From contig NC_041743.1 of the NCBI RefSeq assembly GCF_004115215.2, positions 41,526,305-41,590,304 on the forward strand: a stretch of DNA of 64,000 nucleotides, in the 5' to 3' direction. Position numbers and translations under genes: made by a program. Positions 15,609-31,615 of the stretch are shown here, piece by piece. Position 1 is the stretch's first letter. Each line of letters opens with the position of its first letter. Source of the stretch: Ornithorhynchus anatinus (Eukaryota > Chordata > Mammalia > Monotremata > Ornithorhynchidae). Under the pieces are notes generated by a model. That model saw only the letters and a list, made by a program, of their open reading frames with translations, did no database searches and was not told the origin of the DNA.

Positions 15609-18600
15609 ATGGTGCGGGCTTGGGGAGGGGGCGGCCCGGGGGGTTGGGAGCCCCGGGCCCCGGGGGAGCGCCGCTGCCGGCGTCTAACCCCTGCCGTCTC
15701 CCTCCCCGCAGAAGCCGATCCTGCTGCAGGGCCACGAGCGCTCCATCACCCAGATCAAGTACAACCGCGAGGGAGACCTGCTCTTCACCGTGGCCAAGGA
15801 CCCCGTGAGCCCCACGCCGGGACGGGGGACGGGGACGGGGGGGACACGGGGACGAGGGGCCGGACTGCCACCCGCCCCGGACAGCGCCAACGGCGGGAGA
15901 GGCGCCCTGCACCCCCGCCCCATCCGCCACACGCTCAGCTAGTCCTCGTCTTGGCCGCCTGCGACCGGTCCCTCCCTCCCTACCCCCCCCCATTAAACTG
16001 TGCATTCCTCCGGGGCGGGGCCGGCGTCCGGCCGTGCCCAGAAATTCCTCCATGATAATAATAATGTTGGTATTTGTTAAGCGCTTACTATGTGCCAAGC
16101 ACTGTTCTAAGCGCTGGGGTAGACACAGGGGAATCAGGTTGTCCCTCGTGGGGCTCACAGTCTTACTCCCCATTTTACAGATGAGGTAACTGAGGCACAG
16201 AGAAGTTAAGTGAATTGCCCAAAGTCACACAGCTGACGAGTGGCCGAGCCGGGATTCGAACCCATGAACTCTGACTCCAAAGCCCGTGCTCTTTCCACGG
16301 AGCCACGCTGCTTCTCTGCTTCTCCATCGTAGTCCACCATCCAACCTCAGACCCCAGAGGTCTCCTCCCCCCATTCCTTGCCTCCCTTCCTCCCTTGGGA
16401 GACCTCTTTCCCCCCCTTTCCTGGTCTCACTGCCCCCGGCCGGCCCGCTGCCTCCCTGCCGCTCTCCTTCGCTGATAATAATAATAACGATGGCATTTGT
16501 TAAGCGCTTACTATGTGCAGAGCACCGTTCTAAGCCCCGGGAAGGATGCAGGGTGATCAGGTCGTCCCACCTGGGGCTCACCGTCCTCATGCCCATTTTA
16601 CGGGTGGGGCGACTGAGGCCCAGAGAAGTGACTCGCCCAAAGTCACACCGCTGACAAGTGGCGGACCCGGGATTTGAACCCATGACCTCCGACTCCCCAG
16701 CCCGGGCTCTTGCCACTGAGCCACGCTGCTTCTCGGCGTGCCATTTCAGTGCCAGCTTGTTATGGGCAGGGAAGGCGGCTGCTGATTGCATCCTAATGTA
16801 CCCTCCCAGCCACTGAGAAGAGTGCTCTGCACATAGTAAGCACTCGGTAAATTCCATTGCTTCATCTTCACCCACCCCTGGGCACCTCTACTCATCTCTC
16901 TGTACCCGCCCCGTAGCAGGGGCCGCGAGGGTCTTGCCCCACCCCAGGTCAGCCCGCCTGATGGGCCACTTTTCTTTGCCAGATCGTCAATGTGTGGTAC
17001 TCCGTGAACGGGGAGAGATTGGGTACCTACAACGGGCACACCGGAGCCGTGTGGTGCGTGGATGCCGACTGTATCCTTTGGCCGGTGGTTTTCTAGAGTT
17101 GAACGGGGGCACGGGGCGGCCCGCTACCCTCCCCCCAGCGCCGGGGGAAGGTCTGACGTCCAAGAGGAACCCACGACTGAGTGGTTAAACCGAGGGCCCT
17201 GGATCGCCGTCGCCTTGAGGAGCGGAGATGCTGGCGCGAATGTTGCGGGGGCCTCTCAGCAGAATGGCCCCCTTCTCCTCACCTCCCCCCGTGCCCCTTG
17301 GGAGGGCAAGGGAGTGAACCGGTTGATATTCCTTAACCGTCCCCCACAGGGGACACCAAGCATGTCCTCACCGGCTCAGCCGACAACAGCTGCCGCCTGT
17401 GGGACTGTGAGACAGGTAAGACTCAGAGCTCGGTCCTCAGTCCCTTGAGAGCGGAGGATTCGGTGACTCGGGTCATCGCCTGGAGCCTTCTGGGGCATCG
17501 ACTGGGAAAGGCCCCAAGCCGCCACTTGAGGGATGGAGAGGGAGAATAGAGCCTCGGGCAGGCTTGCGAAGCCGTGAATCAGTTCTGCTGGTGTCTCCTC
17601 TCCACCCCGGCCCCAGGTTCCGCTTGGGAGTCCCCTCTGAGGGTTCCCTCTGAGAGCCCTAGGGTGACGGGAGCACTAGGCCTGAGGGCACAGAGCGCCC
17701 ACCCTGCCCCGAAGCGGGGACCAGGTGGCCGGGACCGGGGAAAGGGCCTTTCCCTACGGCCCTGGACCGGATCTCACGCGTGTGAGTGTGGCCCCCAGGG
17801 AAGCAGCTTGCCCTCCTCAAGACCAACTCGGCTGTCCGTACCTGCGGCTTCGACTTTGGCGGCAACATCGTCATGTTCTCCACGGACAAGCAGATGGGCT
17901 ACCAGTGTTTCGTGAGCTTCTTTGATCTGCGCGATCCCAGCCAGATTGGTGAGGAAGGAGGGCCGGGGTTTGGGGAGGGGGAAGGGGTGGGCGGGGCCCC
18001 AGACTTGAGGGCAAGCATGTCGTCTTTCCTCTGGGCAGAAAGTAATGAACCCTACATGAAGATCCCCTGCAATGACTCCAAGATCACCAGCGCCGTGTGG
18101 GGGCCCCTGGGGGAGTTCATCATCGCTGGCCACGAGAGCGGCGAGCTCAACCAGTTCAGTGCCAAGGTAGGGGAATGCGAGGTGGGCGGGGAGGTGAGGG
18201 GGGCAGGGCCCCTAGACGAGGTGGGCTCGGGCCATTGGGCAGGGCTCCCGGGCACCGACGACCCATCTGGCCTTTGCAGTCCGGCGAGCTGATGGTGAAC
18301 GTCAAGGAGCACTCACGGCAGATCAACGACATCCAGACTTCCCGTGACATGACCATGTTCGTCACCGCTTCCAAGGACAACACGGCCAAGGTGGGGTCTG
18401 ACTGGGGAGAAGGGACTCTCCTGCCTCCCTCCGTCCTCTCTGGAAAAAGCCTTAATCCTCTCTCCCTCTGCCCGCAGCTCTTTGACTCCACGACCCTCGA
18501 TCACCAGAAGACGTTCCGGACGGAGCGGCCCGTCAACTCTGCTGCCCTCTCCCCCATCTACGACCATGTAAGGACCCGGGGTCGGGGGCCTCATCGGGGC

Positions 18601-19359
18601 CCGTTCATCCTTCCGTCCGTCCCCCTCCACCCTCTCTGGGAGAAAATGCGATGAAGACCCGTTTTTAGTTTTCTAAACTGTAGTCAGCAGTGGGGAACGT
18701 GAAAACCTGTTTCGTTAGGCGGCTACCTGAACCGGCCCCGGAGAGGCCAGAAACCAGCCCGGGGCCTGGAAGGGGCAGGAGTGGATGGGGTTGAGGGGAT
18801 CAGAGTCTGGGAAAGGGATGGGCGCACAGCCCCGGGACGTGTGGGTGCCCGCTGACTGGTCTGGGCCTCTTCCCTCATCCAGGTGGTCCTCGGCGGTGGG
18901 CAGGAAGCCATGGATGTAACCACCACCTCCACCAGAATCGGCAAATTCGAGGCGCGGTAGGTTGGGGGCACTGGCAGGGATTGCAGGGGCCGGAGGGTGG
19001 GGGTGGGTCTGTGCCAGGGTAGACCCTAGAGCGGCCTCATCAGACTGTTACAACTTCAGCATTTCTCTCTCTCACCCCTAGGTTCTTTCATTTAGCGTTC
19101 GAGGAGGAGTTTGGCAGGATCAAGGGCCACTTTGGACCCATCAACAGTGTTGCTTTTCACCCGGACGGCAAGAGGTAGGCGCCTGGCCCGGGGTGGGGGC
19201 GGGAGGGTGAGGGGGCCAGGGGCGGGGTGGGGCGGTCCCCAGGCTGCATCTCCGACACGTGTCCCCGCCCCTTCCAGTTACAGCAGCGGCGGCGAGGACG
19301 GTTACGTCCGCATCCACTACTTCGATCCCCAGTACTTCGAGTTTGAGTTTGAGGCCTGA
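15609..19359 (+). CDS. EIF3I: EIF3I, eukaryotic translation initiation factor 3 subunit I
   Basis: Eleven coding exons: 15609-15611, 15712-15804, 16983-17070, 17350-17415, 17799-17948, 18039-18166, 18280-18390, 18478-18567, 18883-18956, 19082-19174 and 19278-19359. They sum to exactly 325 aa, the vertebrate length. Exon 1 holds only the start ATG. The protein is a WD40 beta-propeller: [78 protein letters not shown] and [16 protein letters not shown] mark successive blades, ending [20 protein letters not shown]. In the family it sits in the eIF3 complex with subunits b and g on the 40S ribosome. It differs from human by scattered substitutions only. Intron 3 has minor-spliceosome signals. Confidence 0.98.
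16051..16319 (-). mobile_element. Mon-1 SINE in EIF3I intron 2
   Basis: Near full-length minus-orientation Mon-1 with an ATAATAATA start and the head GAGCCACGCTGCTTCTC at the right end. Confidence 0.9.
16332..16884 (-). repeat. Right arm of the inverted duplication (EIF3I intron 2)
   Basis: Reverse complement of the left arm: unique part 16332-16472, a single Mon-1 at 16473-16740 and the L2-like block at 16741-16870. It is shorter than the left arm because only one Mon-1 is present. Confidence 0.9.
17071..17349 (+). other. U12-type (minor spliceosome) intron 3 of EIF3I
   Basis: The 5' splice site reads GTATCCTTT, a full match to the U12-type GT-AG donor consensus. Near the 3' end TTCCTTAAC matches the U12 branch site exactly, with its A about 12 bases before the CCCCCACAG acceptor. 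There is little pyrimidine tract beyond that. This intron splits the Trp codon of VDADW. Confidence 0.9.
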
Positions 19360-19447
19360 GGAGTCTGTGACCCCGGGGAGGAGGCGAGGCCAGAACCCCA
19401 TGGGACCTCTTGGCCAGGAGTCTGTCGTAGAACTGTGAACGTTGAGA

Positions 19448-19453
19448 AATAAA
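19448..19453 (+). terminator. Polyadenylation signal of EIF3I
   Basis: AATAAA 89 bases after the EIF3I stop gives a very short 3'UTR. It faces the MTMR9-like gene's own signal at 19632-19627. Confidence 0.85.
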
Positions 19454-19626
19454 TTTCCCCAGGAAATTACTTCCCGTGCAAATGTAGAGATGTCGGGGAG
19501 AGGGCAAGGTTTCCTCTGGAAGTGGCCTCCCATGCATGCGTAGAGATGGGGTGTGGGGTGAGGGCGTCGGAGACAGATGGTCCCTCTGACGAGGGAGGTC
19601 GCATTTAGCCAGCAAGCACAGCTTTC

Positions 19627-19632
19627 TTTATT
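19627..19632 (-). terminator. Polyadenylation signal of the MTMR9-like gene
   Basis: TTTATT on the plus strand is AATAAA on the minus strand, 267 bases past the stop codon at 19899. The two convergent transcripts would end within about 200 bases of each other. Confidence 0.75.
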
Positions 19633-19898
19633 GCCAAAGTTCCGCGCCATCTCGTCTCGCCCAAACCATGGCGCCTCCCGGAGCCGGGGGCCGGGGCACG
19701 CGCATTCAGCCCTCCGCGACTCCCCTGACGGCACTGCCGCCTGCCACGTGGCTCCTTATCCCTTAGGCCTCCCAGATAGGCCCCGCCGGGGCCTCGCTGA
19801 GCTGGGTTAGCCACTCCGCCGATGGCCAGAGAGGGGGCCGCGGCCTGCCCGGCCGAGCCCCGGCCGGGGCCCTGGAAGTACCCGCTGGGTCACAGGCT

Positions 19899-22800
19899 TT
19901 AGCCTTCGTCCCCTCTGTCGGCGGCCAGGGTCGGCGGGGGTGGGGTCTGCCGGTGGTCTCGGCCCAGGGGCCCGGTGTCCCGCTGCGAGGTGACGCTCCA
20001 CAGCTGGGCCCAGGCCTCCTCCGTGGGCTCGGGGGCGCGGAGCCAACGGAGGAACAGACCTGTGGAGGTGAGGCTGGGGGTGAGGGGCTGACCCAGGAGG
20101 CGGCGGGGACCACCTTGATACCCTCCAGCCGGGCGGCCCTAAGCCCACCCCGCTGACGGACTCCCAAGCTCCTGCTCCCGAGGGGGCCGAAGGAGGGTTT
20201 GGGCTTCGTGCGCCTCACCTTGCCACAAGCGCAGGCTCTGGGGTTCCACGGAGGGCCAGATGGCCAAGTCTGTGGGGGTGTAGAGCGGGTTGCGGAGTCG
20301 CCGCTGCAGGCCCGCCTGGCCCAGCCATGACCAGAGCGAGTGGGTCTTGGCCTGGACTTCGCACAAGCACCTGCCAGGGGAGGCGGGGGTCAGGGCCGGG
20401 CCAGGGCGGCAGCGGGCACCTGCCTGCCCCGCCCAGCCCCCTCGCGGCTCACCTCTCCTTCTCGCTGTTGCAGAGGAAGGAGCCGTAGGGCGAGGCGTAG
20501 GCGTGCTCAAACAGGGTCAGCAGCAGCCCCTCGCCAAACTCCAGCGCCAGGGGGAACTGGCGGCTCAGCTGCCACACGCAGTCGAGGAACAGGAGGAACG
20601 TGGGGGCCTCGTGTTTGGGCCGTGCGTGCGAGTAGGCCGAGCGGGCACAGCGCAGCTGGAAGGGGTGCCCGGCCTGGAGAGAGGGTAGCAGGCTGTGTCC
20701 GGGGCGGGGACTGGCCCGTCCCAACCGCCCCCCACGCGAGGGGCCCCCGTGGACGACAGGCTTGAGGAGGGTCCCCCTGCTGGGTGGAGGGGCGATGTCC
20801 CATCCCCACTAAGGACAGAGGCCGGGGGCGCCCGGGGCCCTACCTGGATCCACTCCCGTTCCAGGAGCGCCTGGAAGCCTCGGAGCGTGCGGCAGTCGGG
20901 GTCCAGGATGACCTGGGCGAGGGCCGTCACCAACAGCGTGGTGTCGGTACCCTCGGGCCCGTGTACCAGAATGCAGGCCCCTTCCCTGCGGGGGCAGGGA
21001 CGCAGTCCGCTGGGTGGGGTGCCCGGACGGAGCCGGCCCCTGCACCACCCTCTGCCCTCCTCCCACAGTGGACAGCGGCGTGCTGTGTTGCCACTTGCTG
21101 AGGTTTGTGGGAGAAAAGTGGGCAAAGGCTACCTTCGTTCTCTGCAGCTTCCCACGAGAACCAGATGTGAATGTGTCTGGGGATGAGGGGCTCTGAGCCC
21201 CTTCCCCATGCCCGGAGAGCATCCCTCTACATCTCCCCCATGCCCAGGCCGTTCCCCTGGGGGCCTCCTCTGTAGGGGCCTCACCTATCCATGCCCTGCG
21301 CTGCCAAGCAGGCGGTGCCCAGCGCTTCCTTCACGTGTGCCAGCCACTTGGAAGCCTCCAGGCGGGACAGCCAGCGGTCCATGCTGAGGGACGGGTCATT
21401 GCAGGACTCCACCAGCTTCGTGAAGCTGTCCTGAAGGGGCCGGCCCCTGCGGGGGACGGGAGGGGGCTGAGGCCGGGGACGGAAGGGGGCTGAGGCCAGG
21501 GCCGGGAGGGGAGGGCCGGCCCGGTGTCCGCCCGCAATGGGGGGCGAGGGAGGGAGGCGGAGGAGCGCGGGTTACCTCTCCAAGGGCCGGTGCAACCGCT
21601 TCCAGCCGAGGTAGCAGGACTTGGCCTCCGTGCCACCCCCGGTCACCCGGGCCTGCTTGGCCGCCTGGGTGGAGCGCGTGTCCAGGACGTAGCCGCGCCG
21701 GTGGCCCCCCAGGACCGCCCCTAGCAGTTCCTCGTCCTCCCGGCACCGCCGCCGGTTGGCCCCCACCAGGGGTTGGCTGGAGCGGAGCATCGCCTGGGCG
21801 GGGGGCCGGGGAGATGCGGGGAGGCCAGGTGAGGGCCCGAAACCTGGCCCGAGGCCCCGTGGGGCGACCGGAGCCTCCTCCCCAGAAGCGGCCACGTCGG
21901 AGGGGGTGCCCAACCGGCCCACAGGGACTCACCGTTCCAGTGCGCCCGTGGTAGTAGCAGAGGACGGGGAAGCGGCCCCCTTGGCGGAAGCGGGCGCTGC
22001 GGACCAGGGCCTCGTCTTCAACGCCGCTGGGCACGATGACCGAGGGAGGGTAGCTGGCACAGACCCTAAAGTCTGCATTCACTGTGCTGAGCCTCCAGGC
22101 GTCTGTCTGGTGGACCGGGAAGGGGGCGAGGAAAAGCATGGGCATTGCCTGATCCCCCCCCCCCCAGTCCCCACCCCCAGGTGCCCTTCCCCACTTCCCT
22201 CCCTTCCAAACTGGCCTGGGCAGTGCCCGAGCCAGCCTTGTGCCCACCTCGCGGCTGACCCGCTGGTAATAGAGGTCATAGGGGTAGAGCCGCCACCCGT
22301 CCTCCAGCTTCATGGTCTGGGGGCGGTAGAAGAAGGGGTACGAGGTGATGACAGACTCCAGCGAAGACAGGGCCTGGGGGCGGGAAGGGCACGGGCTCAC
22401 CCCTTGTCCTGCCCCACCCTGCCCCCGTGGCCCTCTGTCCCTCCACCACCCCAGGCCTCCGGCCAGGCCACCCCAAGCTCTGGGCGGGGGCGGTCGGTGG
22501 CCCCGGAAGAGAGGGGGCTGGCAGCGCCCACCTCGATGGAGCTGGCGATGTTGAGGCACTCCTCCATGCCCGCGATCTCCAGCTGCAACACCTGCAGGTC
22601 CTTGCACTTGAGGGTGATGGTGCCCGAGTTGCTGGCGACCCTGGCGGTAGAGGGGGTCGGGGCTCAGCGCCAGGGGCCATGGGGCACCAACCGGGACTAG
22701 GAGGGTATGGGGCACTGGGGGTGGGAGGGCAGGGAGGCCCAGAGGCGTGGGCGTGTTTTCGCTCGTGTGACCTTAGGCAAGTCCCTTCGCTTCTCTGCCT

Positions 22801-24547
22801 CAGTTCCCTCATCTGTAAAACGGGGATTGTGACCATGAGCGCCACGTGGGACGGGGACTGCGTCCACCCCGATTTGTTTGGATGATGATGATGGTATTTG
22901 TTAAGCGCTTACTATGTGCCAAGCAGTGTTCTAAGCGCTGGGGTAGATACAAGGTGATCAGGTTGTCCCACGTGAGGCTCACAGTCTTCATCCCCATTTT
23001 CCAGATGAGTGAACTGAGGCCCAGAGAGGTGAAGTGACTTGCCCAGAGTCACACAGCTGATAATGGCAGAGCTGGGATTAGAACCCACGACCTCTGACTC
23101 CCAAGCCCGGGCTCTTGCCACTGAGCCACGCTGCTTCTCCACCCCAGCACTTAGTATAGTCCCTCCCCACTTCACTCACTTGTAGAGAAGCAGCATGGCC
23201 TAGTGGAAAGAGCCCGGGCATGGGGATCAGAGATCATGGGTTCTAATCCCACCTCCACCACTTATCAGCTCAGTGACTTTGGGCAATTCATTGATTTTGG
23301 GCAAGGCACTTCTCTGTGCCTCAGTTCCCTCATCCGTAAAAATGGGGATGGAGACTCTGAGCCCCGCGTGGGACCACCCGATGACCTATAATAATGTTGG
23401 TATTTGTTAAGCGCTTACTATGTGCAGAGCACCGTTCTAAGCGCTGGGGTAGACACAGGGGAATCAGGTTGTCCCACGTGGGGCTCACAGTCTTAATCCC
23501 CATTTTCCAGATGAGGGAACTTAGGCCCAGAGAAGTGAAGTGACTTGCCCACAGTCACACGGCTGACAAGTGGCAGAGCCGGGATTGGAACCCATGAACT
23601 CTGACTCCAAAGCCCGGGTTCTTGCCACCGAGCCATGCTCTCTCCCAGCGCTTAGCACATTGCTTGACCCATAGTAAGTGCTTAACAAACACCATCATCA
23701 TTATTATTCATTCCTTCAGTGGTATTTATTGAGCGCTTACTATGTGCAGAGCACTGTACTAAGCTCTCGGAATGGACAGTTCGGCAACCGAAAGAGACAA
23801 TCCCTGCCCACCAAGGGGCTCAGTGGAAAGAGCCCGGGCTTGGGAGGCCGAGGTCATGGCTCCGAATCCCGGCTCTGCCACCTGTCAGCTGGGTGACTGT
23901 GGGCGAGTCACTTCACTTCTCTGGGCCTCAGTTCCCTCATCTGGAAAATGGGGATTAAGACTGTGAGCCTCACGTGGGACAACCCGATGACCCCGTATCT
24001 CCCCGGGGGCTTAGAACAGCGCTCTGCACATGGTAAGCGCTTAACAAATACCAACATCATTATTACAGTGCCCGGCCCCCAGAAAGAGCCCAACAAATGC
24101 CGTCATGACGATGATGCTGACTCCGGTCCTGGGTGCCCTCGGGCTTCTGCTCCCCGCCACCCCTCCCTGGCAAATGGGCCTTCGTCCTCCCCGCGTCCGG
24201 GCCCCGGACCCCGACCGGTCCCCGCCGGCCGTTAGCCGTTAGCCCGCGTTTTCCGCTCCCCGCCCTCTCCCGGGCCTCCGCCTCCGGGCGGCCCTCGGGC
24301 CTGCTCCCCCCCCCCCCCCGGCCGCCCCCCGGGGACCTCACCGCTTCTCGGCCGCATCCACGTTGCGCAGCAGCAGCCAGAGGTCGGTGGGGCCGCCGGG
24401 CCGGGCGACCAGCAGCAGGTGATGGCTAGTGACGCAGAGGGTGCCCCGGAGCGGGGCCGGGGCCGGGGTGGCCCCCCGCCGGCCCCCGGGCCCCGGCAGG
24501 AGCACGGCCTCGGCCCGAGCCGTGCGGATCAGCTCCGAGAACTCCAT
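19899..24547 (-). CDS. MTMR9L: MTMR9-like myotubularin pseudophosphatase, intact
   Basis: Ten minus-strand exons: 24342-24547, 22532-22640, 22248-22373, 21933-22106, 21576-21793, 21285-21446, 20844-20985, 20453-20673, 20219-20370 and 19899-20059. All splice sites are GT-AG and all phases agree, giving 556 aa (human MTMR9 has 549). A PH-GRAM domain begins MEFSELIRTARAEAVLL and includes IAGMEECLNIASSIE. The myotubularin domain follows, with GGRFPVLCYYH, RGYVLDTRS, NDPSLSMDRWLSRLEAS, LLFLDCVWQLSRQFP and LFEHAYASPYGSFL. The active-site loop (residues 340-347) is HGPEGTDT: it lacks the catalytic Cys and Arg of active enzymes, as in MTMR9, so no phosphatase activity is expected. MTMR9 normally binds MTMR6/7/8 through a C-terminal coiled coil. 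That segment is replaced here by a Pro-rich tail after GLFLRWLRAPEP. The position equals human pseudogene MTMR9LP. Confidence 0.95.
22745..24115. mobile_element. Mon-1 SINE/L2 cluster in MTMR9-like intron 1
   Basis: The order is: partial Mon-1 (+) 22765-22860; Mon-1 (-) 22880-23140; Mon-1 (+) 23181-23388, interrupted by a Mon-1 (-) at about 23389-23638 and resuming to 23706; L2 end (-) 23708-23818; Mon-1 (+) 23819-24065; and a short L2/Mon-1 tail to 24115. Confidence 0.85.
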
Positions 24548-30361
<5,814 letters not shown>

Positions 30362-31163
30362 GGGGGTGCCCCCGCGGGGGCACCAGGGGGTGGGAGGGAA
30401 GGGGAGCCCACCACCCTCCCCCAACTCCCAGGACCCTCCGCTTCCCCTGCTTCCACCCCCTCCCCGCTGGCTGCGTTTCCTCTGGGGGGTGGGTGGGGTT
30501 AGTTGGGGGAGGGGGCTCAGATCAGCCCCCGCCTCCCTACTGTCACCCAGCTCTCTGACTCCACTTCCCGCACCCCCCTCACCCTGCCTCCCTCTTCCCC
30601 CTCCCCACACCTGGGCAAACTGTAGGCAGCTGCACCTGTTGGTGGCAGAGGTGGGCTGGGGTGGGGTGGGGGGTGGGGAGAAAAATCAGAGGACAAAAAA
30701 GGGGGTTCAGTAACTCTGACTTCCCAGCTGGGGTCTCGGGGGGCCGGGGATCTGGGACAGGGGAGTGTGGTGAGAAGGGAATGGGGAGCTATTATAGAAG
30801 AAGAGGGATCCGCGGTGGACGATGGTGGGGAGGGGGGAAAGGTTCTAGATCTCCTCAAAAACATGCACATACACAGCTCGCACACACCTCACACATCACC
30901 CTCGCGCACACACACACACAATACGCACACTCAAACGCTACACCCTTTCACACCCGCGTACACACACTCCCCCCCTCTCTCTTTCTCTCTCTCTCCCGGG
31001 ATTGTCAGGGGCTAAGCCAAGCCCGTGTTGGAAGAGATGGAGCTAGAAGGGGTGTGTCTATTGGGATCCCATTTCTGGCCTTGGAGGAGAGGGTGGGATT
31101 AAGGTTTTGTTGCCGATAGCCGGGCAGACCGGGGGTGCCGGGGAAGGGCGGAAGGAGAGAACG

Positions 31164-31169
31164 AATAAA
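31164..31169 (+). terminator. Polyadenylation signal of FAM167B
   Basis: AATAAA 803 bases after the FAM167B stop. The 3'UTR before it holds a G-rich run (30650-30682, potential G-quadruplex) and CA-rich sequence (about 30860-30965). Confidence 0.55.
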
Positions 31170-31567
31170 GGAAATGGATACCAACGCAACTCACCCAGGA
31201 TCAAGTGACATTCCTCCCAGCTGAGTGGTCCCGGGCCTATTTCCGGGAAGAAAAACAGCAGGGAGGACAGAGGGGTGGCCTCTGACCCAGAGAAGACCGC
31301 ATGGCCCCGTACGTTCAGACATGCGTGTTCACACATATGACCCTGGAGCCTGGGGGTTCTGCCTCAGTGGGCCCCTTGAAATCCTCACATACACGACCCC
31401 CCGGCCCACTGGTTCCCCCAACAGCTGCTGTTCCTGTCAGCCCCCACCCCATGGTGGTCTCCGGCCTGTGGCTGGGCCCAGATCAACAGACGGCAGGCAG
31501 GTGGTGGAGGCCCCGCTTCATATCACAGCTGCCTGGTTTGACACACAAACTCTGGAGCTCTCAAAGC

Positions 31568-31571
31568 GTGT

Positions 31572-31614
<43 letters not shown>
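31568..31614. repeat. (TG)n microsatellite
   Basis: Near-pure TG run of about 23 units with one TATG interruption. Confidence 0.95.

Positions 31615-31615
<1 letters not shown>

Noticed and set aside
21396-22715. A 439-codon minus-strand ORF
   Set aside because: It reads straight through several MTMR9-like introns. Only the parts matching the myotubularin family are exons.
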